59,810 nt of DNA from an uncultured Rhodospirillaceae bacterium (GCA_903901915.1 CAIUSV010000013.1:1-59810), one strand, 5' to 3'; positions 25,092 to 36,000 are shown, counted from the first letter of the stretch. Program-made: numbers and translations. The notes: generated by a model from the sequence alone, not told the origin.

Positions 25092-26453
25092 ATGGCCGCA
25101 AACACTTCCACCACGCCCATCGCCGGTCTCCGGCCGGATTTCGTCTGGGGGGTCTCGACCTCGGCCTTTCAGGTTGAAGGTGCGGTCAAGGAGGATGGGC
25201 GCGGCCCCAGCATCTGGGATACCCGCTGCCGCCTCAGGGGTGGCGTGGGTGACGGCAGCAACGCCGACATCGCCTGCGACCATTATCACCGCTGGCCGGA
25301 AGACGTGGCGCTGATGAAGAATATCGGCGTCGATGCCTATCGCTTCTCGCTGGCGTGGCCCAGGTTGCTGCCCAAGGGGCGCGGCGTGGTCAATCAGGCC
25401 GGCATCGACTTCTACGACCGGCTGATCGATGCGGTGCTGGATGCGGGCATCGAGCCGTGGGTCTGTCTCTACCACTGGGATCTACCGCAGGGGCTGGACG
25501 ATCTGGGCGGTTGGACCAACCGGGACTGCGCCGGTTGGTTCGCCGATTACGCGGTGCTGGCGGCCAAGCGCTATGGCGATCGGGTAAAGAACTGGGCGAC
25601 TTTCAACGAGTTCTCGGTGTTTACCATGTTCGGCTATGCCATCGACTGGGCCGCGCCGGGGGTGACCGACCGGGCGGCGCACATGAAGGCGATCCACCAT
25701 GTCAACCTCGCCCATGGGGCGGGGGTGGACGTACTGCGCGATCTGGTGCCCCGGGCCAATATCGGTGCCATTCACAACCGTCAGATCGTGCGGCCCGAAG
25801 GCGGACTGGACGAGAACCGGGCGGCGGCCGAGCTGCTGAGCGCGCATTGGAACGGCGTGTTTCCCGATCCCCAGCACCTGGGGCATTACCCGGCCATCGT
25901 CGCCAACGACATCGACCCTTACGTCCGGGCTGGTGACATGGCGAAAATTTGCCGGCCCACCGACTGGATCGGCCTCAACCATTATGGTCCGATCTATGCC
26001 AAGGTCGATCCGACCACCACCTGGGGCTATGGCTGGGGGGCGGCGCCGGAATCGGCAAATCACCCCGAGGTCGGCTGGCCGATCTTTCCCGAGGTGTTCA
26101 AGGACGAATTGCTGGAGTTGACCCGGCGCTACCGGATGCCGATCTACGTTACCGAGAACGGCTGCGGCGGCGGCAAGGGCAGCGATACCCCCGACGAAAA
26201 CGGCGAGGTCAAGGATACCCACCGGATCGCCTATTTCCGCGAGTACAACCAGGCCATGCGCGACGCGGTGGCCCAGGGGGCCGACGTGCGCGGCTACTTC
26301 GTCTGGGCGCTGCTGGACAATTTCGAGTGGGGATCGGGCTATGGCCCACGCTTCGGGCTGGTCCACGTCGATTTCGACACCCAGAGGCGGACGTTGAAGA
26401 ATTCCGGGAAGTGGTACGCCGAATTGATCGCTGATCAGCGCCGGGGGCGGTAG
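25092..26453 (+). CDS. Glycoside hydrolase family 1 beta-glucosidase
   Basis: A 453-residue GH1 TIM-barrel enzyme of full family length. FVWGVSTSAFQVEGAVKEDG is the family N-terminal signature, and YRFSLAWPRLLPKG follows. The acid/base is in WATFNEFSVF (Glu173) and the nucleophile in IYVTENGCGG (Glu355). FVWALLDNFEWGSGYGPRFG lines the aglycone site. There is no signal peptide, so it is cytoplasmic. The ATG at 25092 is used because an upstream in-frame start would precede the family N-terminus; AGGA lies three bases before it. No sugar transporter is adjacent, so the natural substrate is unclear. Confidence 0.94.
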   Translation: MAANTSTTPIAGLRPDFVWGVSTSAFQVEGAVKEDGRGPSIWDTRCRLRGGVGDGSNADIACDHYHRWPEDVALMKNIGVDAYRFSLAWPRLLPKGRGVVNQAGIDFYDRLIDAVLDAGIEPWVCLYHWDLPQGLDDLGGWTNRDCAGWFADYAVLAAKRYGDRVKNWATFNEFSVFTMFGYAIDWAAPGVTDRAAHMKAIHHVNLAHGAGVDVLRDLVPRANIGAIHNRQIVRPEGGLDENRAAAELLSAHWNGVFPDPQHLGHYPAIVANDIDPYVRAGDMAKICRPTDWIGLNHYGPIYAKVDPTTTWGYGWGAAPESANHPEVGWPIFPEVFKDELLELTRRYRMPIYVTENGCGGGKGSDTPDENGEVKDTHRIAYFREYNQAMRDAVAQGADVRGYFVWALLDNFEWGSGYGPRFGLVHVDFDTQRRTLKNSGKWYAELIADQRRGR

Positions 26454-26462
26454 ACCATCCTG

Positions 26463-28361
26463 TCAGTGCCGGGTTTCGCTACGCTGCCATAGCTCGTTGA
26501 TCAGCGCGCGGCGTTCGTTGCGCCCCAGCAGGCTGCCCAGCAGGCGGCCACCCCAGTTGGCGACCTTTTTCTGCGGTTCGGCGGGTTTGTGGGTCTCGTT
26601 GACGACGATGGTGCCGTCGGGACCGCGCGCCAGGGTCAGTTTGCGTTGATGGTAGATTTCGAGATCGGCGTGGAAGCCGACGGTCAGTACCGTGGCGGTG
26701 GGAAATTCATCGATCAATAGCTGCATCAGATGCTGCTCGCCCTCGGGGTCGAGGGCGTCGGTGGCCTCCTGGAGGAAGACCCAGCGCGGCCGGTGCAGCA
26801 GCAGGCGCGCGAATCCCAGCCGCTGTTGCTCGCCGGCGGTCAACAGCTGTTCCCAGGTATCCGGTTCGTCCAGACGATCGGCAAGGTGGCCGAGGCCGAC
26901 CCGGTCCAGCGATCGGCGCAGGGCTTCCTCGGAAAAGCACTCGGTCGCCGACGGATAGGCCAGCACGCTGCGTAACGTGCCGACCGGCATGTAGGGGCGT
27001 TGCGGCATGAAGAACAAGGTCGCGTCGCGTGGCAGCCCGACGGTGCCCTTGCCCCAGGGCCACAGTCCGGCGACCACCTTGAACAGCTTCACCGCGGCGC
27101 CGGGATCGCCGTCGATCAGTACATGCTCGCCGGCGACGATCTCGGCGCTGAAGCCGTCCACCACCATGGTGCCGTCGGCGTTGGCGATGCCGAGGTCATG
27201 GAAGCACAGTGTCGGCAGCGTGGATTTCTGCACCACGATGGTGTGGGCGTCGGGGCGGTTGGTATCCTCCTTGAGGGTGCGCAAGGCATCGTGCAACGCC
27301 AGGACCCGCTCGACCGAGGCCCGCCACTCGGCCACCCGTTGCATGTTGTCCACCGGCCACGACAGCGCCGACGACAGTTGCTGAAACGCCTGAGCCGTCT
27401 GCATCAGCTGGCCGAGGGAGATGATTTCGGCGATATAGCGCGGCGCGGCGATCAGCACCGGAAAAGCGGTGGAGAACACCGAATAGCCCGAAGTGAAGAC
27501 GAACAGCCGGGTCAGGCCGGAAGTCTGGCGGTTCCAGGCGCCCTCGATGCCGCGGAACAATTCGGAGAAACGGCGGCGCTCGCCGATCTCGCCATGCAGC
27601 AGGGCGATGGCCTCGGAGTTTTCACGGGCACGGACCAGCCCGAAGCGGAAATTGGCCTCGGCGGTCTGGCGCCGGTCGGTCGCTCGGACCAAGGGGCGCC
27701 CGACCCATAGTGCCAGCGCCGAGGCGGCGGAGGCGTAGACCAGCGCCACCCATACCATGTGGCCGGGAATGGAAATCTCGGCACCGGCGATGGTGACGGA
27801 AAGATCGCCCGACAGCGACCACAGGATCTTGATGAAGCTGAACAGCAGCAGGCAGCAATAGACCAGGGAGTGGGCGAGGTCGATGGCGGTCTCGGTGCTG
27901 TTGCGAATGTCCTCGGCGATGCGGCCGTCGGGATTGTCGTGGTTTCCCGGAATATGCAGCAACTGGTAATGGTGGCCGGTGGCCATCCAATTGTCCTGGA
28001 GCTTGCGGGTAAGCCAGCGGCGCCAGCTGAGCTGCAACTGTCGCTTCACCATCAGGTGGGTGGCGGTGATGGTCATGCTGGCGACCAGAATCACCATGAT
28101 CCAGCCGATCTGGACGAAGAACCGGTGCATGGAGCGCTGTTCGAGGGCGTCGAACAGTTCGGCGCTCCACAGGTTGATGGTGATCGGGATCACCACCTGA
28201 ATGATGGTCAGCAGCAGCAGCAGGGCGGTCATGCCACGTGCCGCCCACTTGTCGCCCGACCACCAATAGGGGCAGGCGAGCTCTATAAAGCGCGTCAGGA
28301 AGCTCACCGGAACGGCGATGCCGTCGGGAGGAGTGCTTTCCTGGGGTACGTCCGCTGCCAT
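26463..28361 (-). CDS. SbmA/BacA-like ABC transporter (fused permease-ATPase) with degenerate ATPase motifs
   Basis: A 632-residue fused half-transporter of the YddA/SbmA-BacA group. Residues 25-330 hold six hydrophobic segments and family markers NPDGRIAEDIRN and QTAEANFRFGLVRARENSEA. The nucleotide-binding domain is recognisable (LFFMPQRPYMPVGTLRSVLA; GEQQRLGFARLLLHRPRW), but its catalytic motifs are changed. Walker A reads GDPGAAVKL (Lys replaced by Val424). The signature is LTAGEQQR, Walker B FLQEATDALD (Asp replaced by Gln531), and the switch His is Phe563. It may therefore not hydrolyse ATP, acting as a proton-driven SbmA-like carrier or as an inactive half. AGGA precedes the ATG at 28361. 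It converges on the GH1 gene with nine bases between. Confidence 0.82.
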   Translation of the reverse strand: MAADVPQESTPPDGIAVPVSFLTRFIELACPYWWSGDKWAARGMTALLLLLTIIQVVIPITINLWSAELFDALEQRSMHRFFVQIGWIMVILVASMTITATHLMVKRQLQLSWRRWLTRKLQDNWMATGHHYQLLHIPGNHDNPDGRIAEDIRNSTETAIDLAHSLVYCCLLLFSFIKILWSLSGDLSVTIAGAEISIPGHMVWVALVYASAASALALWVGRPLVRATDRRQTAEANFRFGLVRARENSEAIALLHGEIGERRRFSELFRGIEGAWNRQTSGLTRLFVFTSGYSVFSTAFPVLIAAPRYIAEIISLGQLMQTAQAFQQLSSALSWPVDNMQRVAEWRASVERVLALHDALRTLKEDTNRPDAHTIVVQKSTLPTLCFHDLGIANADGTMVVDGFSAEIVAGEHVLIDGDPGAAVKLFKVVAGLWPWGKGTVGLPRDATLFFMPQRPYMPVGTLRSVLAYPSATECFSEEALRRSLDRVGLGHLADRLDEPDTWEQLLTAGEQQRLGFARLLLHRPRWVFLQEATDALDPEGEQHLMQLLIDEFPTATVLTVGFHADLEIYHQRKLTLARGPDGTIVVNETHKPAEPQKKVANWGGRLLGSLLGRNERRALINELWQRSETRH

Positions 28362-28459
28362 CCCGTGTCCTCGAACGAAGCCTTCCTCCCAATAAACCCT
28401 GTTTCCGGGCGGGAGTGAAGCGCCTCTTCGTGGCAATCAAGTCACCGGGATGATATTCG

Positions 28460-29743
28460 ATGTCTTTCTTCGGCAGGCTGACCCGGACCCCAACGCCCAT
28501 GCATGCCATCCGTCCGCTTTTCCGTTCCATCCTGCCGGCCGTGGTTGGTGCCATGCTCGCCGGGGGGGCGCTGTCGGCAGCGGCATCGCCGGCGACGATC
28601 AGCGTCGATGCCGTCAGTGGCGTCGTCATCGCCGAGGATGGGGCGGGGAGGCCGCACCACCCCGCCTCGTTGACCAAACTGATGACCGCGTATGTGGCGT
28701 TCAGGGCGATCACGGCGGGCGAGGCCCGATCGGATGATACCATTGTCGTGTCTGACACCGCCGCCGCCCAGGGTGGTTCGGTGCTTGGGTTGCGGCGCGG
28801 TGACCGCATCGCGCTGGGGGCGGCGTTGAAGGCGATGATCGTGCGTTCGGCCAACGATGCCGCGGTAGCCGTCGCCGAGCACCTTGCCGGCGGCGAAGCC
28901 CCCTTCGCCGAGCGCATGACCGCCGAGGCGCGCCGGCTTGGCATGGGCTCGACCAGTTTCCGCAATGCTACCGGCATGACGGCGCCGGGGCACGTCACCA
29001 CCCCGCGGGATATGGCGGTGTTGGCCTTGGCCATTGAACGCGACTTTTCGGCGTTCATGCCGTTGTTCGCCAGCCGCGACACCAGTTGGAAGGGGCGGAC
29101 CCTGCCCACCGTCAACGGCTTTCTCGGCGGTTTTGCCGGTGCCGAGGGTATGAAGACCGGCTTTACCTGTCCGGCCGGCTACAATCTGGTGGCGTTGGCG
29201 CATCGGGGTGGACGGCGGGCGGTGGCGGTGGTGATGGGCGCCGGCAGCTCCGGCCAGCGTCTCGCCACCGCCCAGGCGGTGATGACCAGGGCGTTGGCGG
29301 CGTCGATTCCCGAGGGGGGACGTCGGTTGGCGGCTTTGCCCAACGGCACCGGTGCGCCGCCGGACCTGTCGAGCCTGGCCTGCGGTGGCCGGTCGGGCGG
29401 CGTCGGTGCCCAACTCTCCACCCGCCGCCAGATCCCCGCCGGTTGGGCCCTGGAGGTCGCCTTCGGACGCGACGTCGGCAAGGTCCGCCGCGATCTCGCC
29501 ACCGTTCACCGTGAATTGGCCCGACGTCTGGGGGGAGGCGCCGAGATCGTCGTGGTCAAGCCCCGCGACGGGGCTTTGCGGTATCGGGGCTTCATCGTCG
29601 GTCTCGACGAGAAGCGCGCCATCGATACCTGTCTCGCCGAACGCGCCCGAGCCGGCGAGGAACGCTGTCTGGTCCTGACCCCGGGCATGCTCAATGGCGC
29701 GTTGGAAGACGAACGCCGCTTTCTTATGATCGCCGCCCACTGA
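28460..29743 (+). CDS. D-alanyl-D-alanine carboxypeptidase (S11) with SPOR-like C-terminus
   Basis: A 427-residue penicillin-binding protein of the DacA/DacC type. A hydrophobic export segment (about residues 20-44) is followed by HPASLTKLMTAY (SxxK: Ser70, Lys73), VRSANDAAVAVAEHLAGG (SxN at 130-132) and EGMKTGFTCPAGYN (KTG at 232-234). It trims the terminal D-Ala of peptidoglycan stem peptides in the periplasm. The C-terminal 100 residues (WALEVAFGRDVGKVRRDL onwards) read like a SPOR fold that would bind denuded glycan strands. It diverges from the ABC gene. Confidence 0.88.
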   Translation: MSFFGRLTRTPTPMHAIRPLFRSILPAVVGAMLAGGALSAAASPATISVDAVSGVVIAEDGAGRPHHPASLTKLMTAYVAFRAITAGEARSDDTIVVSDTAAAQGGSVLGLRRGDRIALGAALKAMIVRSANDAAVAVAEHLAGGEAPFAERMTAEARRLGMGSTSFRNATGMTAPGHVTTPRDMAVLALAIERDFSAFMPLFASRDTSWKGRTLPTVNGFLGGFAGAEGMKTGFTCPAGYNLVALAHRGGRRAVAVVMGAGSSGQRLATAQAVMTRALAASIPEGGRRLAALPNGTGAPPDLSSLACGGRSGGVGAQLSTRRQIPAGWALEVAFGRDVGKVRRDLATVHRELARRLGGGAEIVVVKPRDGALRYRGFIVGLDEKRAIDTCLAERARAGEERCLVLTPGMLNGALEDERRFLMIAAH

Positions 29744-29930
29744 ACAAATGGCGGTGCGGCGTAACGCCGAAGGGATTATGATCGATTGCGGCATGGTGTC
29801 CGTCGCCGAATAGCGTGATGATGACGGCGGTGGACGTTTTGTGACGGATTGTGCGGAACTCGTGTGTTGGCCCGATTATGTGGCCGCGGTATCTGTGGTA
29901 AACTCCGCTGCATGGGCTAAGGAGGCCAAG

Positions 29931-30875
29931 ATGCGCAACAAATTGTTAGCTGCCTTGATTTTCACCGTGGGGCTGTTGCTGACCCCGGTAACGTCCGGCG
30001 CCTTTGCCGCCGATCCGCCGGTTTCGCTGCTGATGCAGGTCAGCGGTACGGTCGAACATAGCCGTGACGGCGCGGCATGGAAGCCGGTGACACGTAATAA
30101 ATATCTGTTCGCCGGCGACATGATTCGCACCGGCGCCGACGGATCGGGCAAGCTGGTGGATCAGGCCAGCAATACCGCCCAGACCCTCTCGGCCAATAGC
30201 CAGATCGAAGTCGCCGGAGCCGCCCTCAAGGTGGTGAGCGGCAAGCTGTCGGCGCCAGAGGCGGCGTCGGGCGATCTGGTCGCCGGTCTTGGCAATCGCT
30301 TTGCCGAGGCGCAGCGCTATACCACGGTGCGGCGTGGCGTTCAGAAAGAGACTGCGATCAAATTGCGGGTGGTGCAGCAGATCACACTCAGCGCCACCTA
30401 TCCCGAACTGGCGTGGCAGAGCTTCGGCAAGCAGCACTCCTTCGTGCTGACCATCGACGGCACCGCCCACACCGTGGCCGGCAGCGATTCCGAACTGATC
30501 CGCTTCAAGGTTCCGGATCTCGGCCCGGGCAAGCACAGCTTTTCCGTCGCGGTGATGGAGGGCAGTCAGAAGGTGGCCGAGGCCGACAAGGAAGGCAGCA
30601 TCATCTGGCTGTCGGCGGCCGAGGATAAGGCGTTGGCCGACTCCATCGCCAAGGTTCGGGCGATCAACGCCAAGGACGACTTCTCGGTGGCCAATCTGCT
30701 GGACGAGAAGGGGGTGACGGTGGCGGCCATGGACCTCTACCGCAAATACTTCGACGAGAACAAGGACGACAACGAAATGCGTCCGTTGTTGATCCGGGCC
30801 TATAACGAGCTGAAGCTCGTTGATCTGAAGCAGAAAGAGGCCCTGTTGTATAACGACAAACTCAACGCCAACTGA
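29931..30875 (+). CDS. FecR-domain periplasmic protein, first gene of the cyclase-CHAT cluster
   Basis: A 314-residue exported protein: signal peptide [19 protein letters not shown] ending AFAADPP, then a FecR-type domain (about residues 30-115) with [18 protein letters not shown], the [17 protein letters not shown] strand pair and [12 protein letters not shown] central beta-sandwich-like stretch and a helical C-terminus (TPR-like, [18 protein letters not shown]) follow. Alone, without a FecI sigma factor nearby, such proteins are often encoded beside CHASE2 cyclases. A strong GGAGG six bases before the ATG at 29931 fixes the start. A weak promoter (TTGGCC at 29867, 17 bases, TATCTG at 29890) may drive the cluster. 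It may sense envelope or ligand state for the cyclase; this is inference. Confidence 0.82.
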   Translation: MRNKLLAALIFTVGLLLTPVTSGAFAADPPVSLLMQVSGTVEHSRDGAAWKPVTRNKYLFAGDMIRTGADGSGKLVDQASNTAQTLSANSQIEVAGAALKVVSGKLSAPEAASGDLVAGLGNRFAEAQRYTTVRRGVQKETAIKLRVVQQITLSATYPELAWQSFGKQHSFVLTIDGTAHTVAGSDSELIRFKVPDLGPGKHSFSVAVMEGSQKVAEADKEGSIIWLSAAEDKALADSIAKVRAINAKDDFSVANLLDEKGVTVAAMDLYRKYFDENKDDNEMRPLLIRAYNELKLVDLKQKEALLYNDKLNAN

Positions 30876-30883
30876 CGTTGAAC

Positions 30884-30909
30884 GGGCGCCCGCCTCCAGG
30901 CGGGCGCCC
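30884..30909 (+). terminator. Strong intergenic hairpin (attenuator or weak terminator)
   Basis: A perfect 11-base GC-rich stem (30884-30894 with 30899-30909) with a TCCA loop, followed by ATCGTTTTC. It falls between the FecR-protein stop and the cyclase start. With only four clustered U it probably gives partial termination or protects the upstream mRNA, so the first gene may be made in excess of the cyclase. Confidence 0.55.
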
Positions 30910-30928
30910 ATCGTTTTCGGGGAACGCC

Positions 30929-32992
30929 ATGAGTGGGATATTCAAGCGCTACGATGTTGTTTTTGCCGTTATTGTTTTTCTGATAGCCATCCCCGCTCAA
31001 CATTTCGAGTGGTTCTCGCTGCTTGAGGATCAGACCCTGTCCTTCCGCCATCAGCTGCGGCTGGCTTCGGGGGATGCCAAGAAAGCCGAGTCCTCCAAGG
31101 ACGTAGTGCTGGTCAATACCGACGAGCCGTTCTTCAAGGCCTATAAAAGCTTTCCGCTGCGGCGGACCGATATCGGGGCGATCGTGACCAATCTCAAGGC
31201 GCTGGGCGCCAGGGTCGTCGCCGTCGATATGCTGATGGATTTTCCCAGCTCGTATAACGAGGACCCCGCCCTGGCAAAGGCTTTGGGCGACGCTGGCAAC
31301 ACGCTGCTGGTGGCTCAGGGCGAGGTTCGCGCCGGCAGCCTCGTCAAGATCAACTACCCGACAACGCTGCTCGATCAGGCGTCGGCCAGCGCCTATACCA
31401 ACATCCAATCCAACAGCAGCCTCGTTACCACGCTGTCGCGCCTGCGGGTCTATCCCGAACTCACCGGCGAACGGGGAGGGTGGCCATTCGCGGTCCGCGC
31501 CGCCGCCATGTTTTTGGGGGTTACGCCCCGGCTGGAGGATCATACTCTCGTCCTCGGCGATCTGCGGGTGCCGCTGGATCGCAACAACAACCTGTACATC
31601 GATTTCCCGCCCCTGCCGTCCGGCACCCGCTTTCTCAGCCAGTCGGCCGGTATCAGCGCGCTGGAATTCCTCGACATCTCGGGGCTGGATGAAAACGAGC
31701 GGTCCGAACTGGAATTCTGGGTCAAGGACAAGATCGTGGTGGTGGGCGACACGTCCGAGGTCTCCCACGACTGGTTCGATACCCCGGTTGGCATGGTCTA
31801 TGGGGTCGAGATCATCGCCGACAGCATCAGCAGCATTCTGAGAGGCGCGCCGTTGCGCGCGGTCTCGCCGGGAACCGCGGCGGCGGTGCCGCTGCTGCTG
31901 CTGGCGATGATCATTGTGCTGTCGCTGCGGGTTACCCGGCCGCTGCCCCGCGGGCTGTGCGTGCTCGGCATCCTGGTCGGCTACAACGGGATCGCCAGTG
32001 TGCTCTATATTCACCAGGGGCTGGTGTTGCCGGTGTCCTACGCGGTGGCCGCCATCATCGCCAGTTATGTGGTGGTCGAATTCCGCCAATACCTGATCGA
32101 ACGCAATCAGAAGCAGCAGATCGCGAAGACCTTCGGCCAGTACATTCCGCCCGAACTGGTGGAGGAGATGAACAAGAGCGGCCAGCCGTTCACGGTGGGG
32201 GGCGAAAGCCGCGAGATGACGGTGATGTTCTCGGACGTGCGTGGGTTCACCACCATCTCGGAAGGCTTTACCCCGCAGGAACTGACGGTGCTGATGAACG
32301 TCTTCCTCAGCCGAATGACCGACGTGATTCAGGCCCATCGCGGTACCATCGACAAGTATATGGGCGATGCCATCATGGCGTTCTGGGGGGCGCCGCTGGA
32401 TGATCCCGATCACGCCAAGCACGCCATCACCGCGGCCTTGGAGATGGTCAAGACCATGGACGGGCCGTTGCGAGACGAGTTCATTGCCCGGGGATGGAAG
32501 CCGATCAAGTTTGGCATCGGCCTCAATAGCGGCAGCATGACGGTCGGCAACATGGGTTCGGACTTCCGCATGGCCTATACCGCCATGGGTGATGCCGTCA
32601 ACCTGGGGTCGCGCATCGAAAGCCTGACCAAGCAGTACGGCGTTGCCCTGATGATCAGCGAATTCACCCAGGCGGCGGTGCCAGGGCTGATCAGCCGCGA
32701 ACTCGACATGGTGCGGGTCAAGGGCAAGAACGAACCGGTCCGGCTGTTCGAGCCGTTGGGATTCGAGGGCGAGGTCGATCAGGAGACACTGGCGCGGATC
32801 GCGCATCACGCCGGTGCGCTGGCGCTTTACCGTCAGCAGAAATGGGACGGCGCCGCCGCGACCTTCGGCATGTTGTCGGCGGAAGAACCCGAGCGCATGA
32901 TCTATAAGCTCTATCTCGACCGCATCGCCCATTTCAGGGAAGAGCCGCCGGGACCCGACTGGGACGGCGTCTACACCCACAAGGAGAAGTAG
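30929..32992 (+). CDS. CHASE2-domain class III adenylate/guanylate cyclase
   Basis: A 687-residue membrane sensor-cyclase. A first transmembrane helix (VVFAVIVFLIAIPAQHF) precedes a periplasmic CHASE2 domain (about 30-315) that includes VVLVNTDEPFFKAYKSFPLR and KDKIVVVGDTSEVSHDWFDT. Three more helices follow (about 315-395), then the cytoplasmic class III catalytic domain. Metal ligands are Asp436 in VMFSDVRGFTTISEG and Asp480 in DKYMGDAIMAFWG; Lys476 is the purine-specifying Lys position. YTAMGDAVNLGSRIESL is the transition-state region. All catalytic residues seem intact, so it should make cAMP (most likely) or cGMP on an extracytoplasmic cue. It is followed 59 bases later by the TPR-CHAT gene. 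Confidence 0.92.
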   Translation: MSGIFKRYDVVFAVIVFLIAIPAQHFEWFSLLEDQTLSFRHQLRLASGDAKKAESSKDVVLVNTDEPFFKAYKSFPLRRTDIGAIVTNLKALGARVVAVDMLMDFPSSYNEDPALAKALGDAGNTLLVAQGEVRAGSLVKINYPTTLLDQASASAYTNIQSNSSLVTTLSRLRVYPELTGERGGWPFAVRAAAMFLGVTPRLEDHTLVLGDLRVPLDRNNNLYIDFPPLPSGTRFLSQSAGISALEFLDISGLDENERSELEFWVKDKIVVVGDTSEVSHDWFDTPVGMVYGVEIIADSISSILRGAPLRAVSPGTAAAVPLLLLAMIIVLSLRVTRPLPRGLCVLGILVGYNGIASVLYIHQGLVLPVSYAVAAIIASYVVVEFRQYLIERNQKQQIAKTFGQYIPPELVEEMNKSGQPFTVGGESREMTVMFSDVRGFTTISEGFTPQELTVLMNVFLSRMTDVIQAHRGTIDKYMGDAIMAFWGAPLDDPDHAKHAITAALEMVKTMDGPLRDEFIARGWKPIKFGIGLNSGSMTVGNMGSDFRMAYTAMGDAVNLGSRIESLTKQYGVALMISEFTQAAVPGLISRELDMVRVKGKNEPVRLFEPLGFEGEVDQETLARIAHHAGALALYRQQKWDGAAATFGMLSAEEPERMIYKLYLDRIAHFREEPPGPDWDGVYTHKEK

Positions 32993-33051
32993 TGGGTTAT
33001 CGTTGCCGATCCGGCGGGATGCGGGGGCCGGGCGGCGAGGGAGAGGAAACC

Positions 33052-36000
33052 ATGATGGCAGTCCGTGCCGGTAAGGCTTTGGGGGCGTCGCTGCTTGCTG
33101 CGTGGCTGGCGGTCGCTCCCGCCTGGGCAGAGTCGGCCGACGAGTTGATCGGCAAGGCCAGGCAGGCCATGCAGGCCGGCAAGGCCGACGAGGTGAAGCG
33201 CCTGGATGGCGCTATTTCCGCTCTGCGCGAGGCGCTGCCCGCCTGGGTGGCGGAAAAGCAGCAGGCGGCTTCGGCGGTGCCGGCGGCGAAACAGCGGGTG
33301 GCGATGTTGTGGAACCGTGCTCACCAACAGGCCATCGCCTCGGCCGGGGGCGGCGATTTGCCCAAGGCGCTGGAGGAAGGGGCCCAGGCGCTGGGCATCG
33401 CCAGGGACAATCTGGGCGAGACCCATCTTGCCACCATCATCAGCGCCACTGATCTGGCGGCATTACAGCAATTAGGTGGCCAGATCGAGGCGGCCGAGGC
33501 CAGCTATCAACTGGCGATCAGGCTGTCGCAGGCGGCGCTGGGGGATGGCCATCCGGAAACGTTGAAGATATCCCAGGCGCTGGCCGGACTCTACCAGTCG
33601 CAGGCCAAGCTGGCGCAGGCGCTGGCGGTTCATCAGGCCGCCGCCAAGGCCGCCGCCGCCGCCCTGGGCAAGGATCATCCCCAGACTCTGACGCTTCAGC
33701 TGGCGGTGGTTCGAGACCAACTCAACAGCGGCGCGCTCAAGGAGGCGGACAAGCTGCTGGATGCCACCTGCGCCGTTTCGCGCAAGGTGTTCGGCGACGC
33801 CCATGGCGAATTTTCGCGCTGCCTGGGGCAGCAGGGCGCCTTCCGTCGCCAGCAGGGCGAGTATACCGGTGCCGCCGCCCTGTTCGAGCAGGCGTTGGCG
33901 ATCCAGCGGTTGGCGCTGGCCCCCGCCGACCCGCTCAGCCTGTCGACCCGTATCGAGGCCGGCGGGTTGTATCACCGTCAGGGCCGTCTGGCCGAGGCCC
34001 AGGATATTCTCGAAAGCGCGGTTCGCGACGCCGTCGAAGCCAAGGACGTCACCAGCGAACTGTCGGCCAAGGGTGACCTTGCCGACGTGCTTGATGATCG
34101 CGGCGACTATGATGCCGCCGAGAAGATGGCCAAGGAGGTGTTGGAGCAGCAGACGGCGCGGCTGGGGGCGGCGCATCCCAACACCGTGGCGGCTCTCAGT
34201 TCGCTGGCCAGCATCTATCGCAAGCAAGGCCGTCTGATCGAGGCCGAGAAGACCTTCCAGGACGCCTGGGAACGGTATCATCGGGTGCTGGGCGACGACC
34301 ACCGCTCCACCGTCATCGCTGCCAACAACCTGGGCGAGATCCTGGAGAAGGAGGGCATCTACGAACGCGCCGAGCCTTATCTGCGCGACGCGCTTCAGGG
34401 CGGGCGCAAGGCCTTCGGCGAGACCCATCCCGCCACGCTGACCACCATGAACAATCTGGCGCTGCTTTACGAAAGCCAGGGTGTGTTCGACAAGGCCGAG
34501 CCGCTGTATCAAAGCGTCATCACCGTGTTCAGCAAGACCATCGGCCCGAAACACCCCGACACCATCGCCAGCACCAACAACCTGGCCTACTTGTACATGT
34601 TGAAGGGTGAGTACGACCGGGCGGCGGTGATGTTCAAGCAGGTGCATGACGCCTGGGTCAAGGCCTATGGTCCGCGTCACCAGAACACCCTGAAGGCGTT
34701 GAACAATCTGGCGCGCGCCTATCACCGGCAAGGCAAGCTGAAGGAGGCCGAGCAGGCGTTCGATCAGGCCCTGGCGGCACGGCGCGCCGTGCTGGGTGAG
34801 AAGCATCTCGATACCCTGCGGTCCATGCACGATCTGGCGGCGTTATATCGCACCGCCAAGCGAACCGGCGAGGCCGAGGCGCTGTTGAAGAAGACCCTGG
34901 CCGCCGACGAGGCGGTATTGGGGCCGGCCCATCCCTATACCTTCGAGACGCTGAATACCCTGGCGGCGGTGCAAGAGGACAAGGGCGATATCCCGGCGGC
35001 GTTCGAGACCCGCAAGACCACCTTCATCCGACGGACGGAATTTCTCAACCGGGTGCTCTATGTCACCGGCGACAACGCCCGCGAGGGCTATATCCGCCTG
35101 CATGGGCCGGAACTGGCGTCGTACGTGGCGCTGTTGACCAAACTGGACGAGGCCGTCGGCGGCAGGGCGTTGCTGGAGATCAGCCTTAACCGCAAGGGCC
35201 TGCTGCTCAAGGTGGCGTCCGAGATCCAGCAGGTCACCCGGTTGTCGCGCGATCCCGAGCTGACCCGCCTGACCGACGAACTGACGGATGTGCGCAAGCG
35301 TCTGGCGGCGCTGACCCTGTCGGGTCCCACCGAGGAAACCAAGGACCGCCACGTCGAGGTCATCAACGGGCTGGAGGAGCGGATCAACGAGTTGCAAGGC
35401 GCGCTCGGCCGCTCCAGCGTACGGTTCCAACAGTCGGTAGCGGCTATCGGCCTCGATCAACTGGTCAAGGCCCTGCCCGCCGACGCGGTGCTGGTGGACT
35501 TTTTCATCTACGGCGAGGATGGCCAGCAGAAACTGGTGGCCGGAGTCCTGCGAAAGGATGGCGATACACCGGTGTTCGGGATCGTCAAATACGACAGCCT
35601 GGCCGCTATTGATCAAGCCATCGTCAAGTATCGCACCGACATTCAGAACGAAGAGATCGAGATGGACGATCTTCTGGATTCCGGACAGGCGATCGACAAG
35701 CTGGTCTGGCAGCCGCTGGACCGTCTTCTGGGGGCCAACACCAAGGTTTATCTGGTCCCCGACGGTACGCTGAACATCCTGCCGATCAGCGCCTTGGTCG
35801 AAAAAAGCCGCAAATACCTGATCGAACGCATCGATTTGCATGTGCTGACCTCGTCGCGCGAACTGTTGCCCAGCAACGTGCCGCCGGCCAAGGGTGGCTA
35901 TCTGATCAACGCCGGCCCCGACTACAACACCGACGAGGTGGTGGGCAAGGCCGTGCTGGAAAAGGCAAAAAGCCGCTCCGCCGGTGCCGATGTGCAGTCG

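Noticed and set aside
30800-32980. A 726-codon open frame on the minus strand
   Set aside because: It is antisense to the CHASE2 cyclase, whose catalytic residues are intact; no domain or sensible start is seen in the antisense frame.
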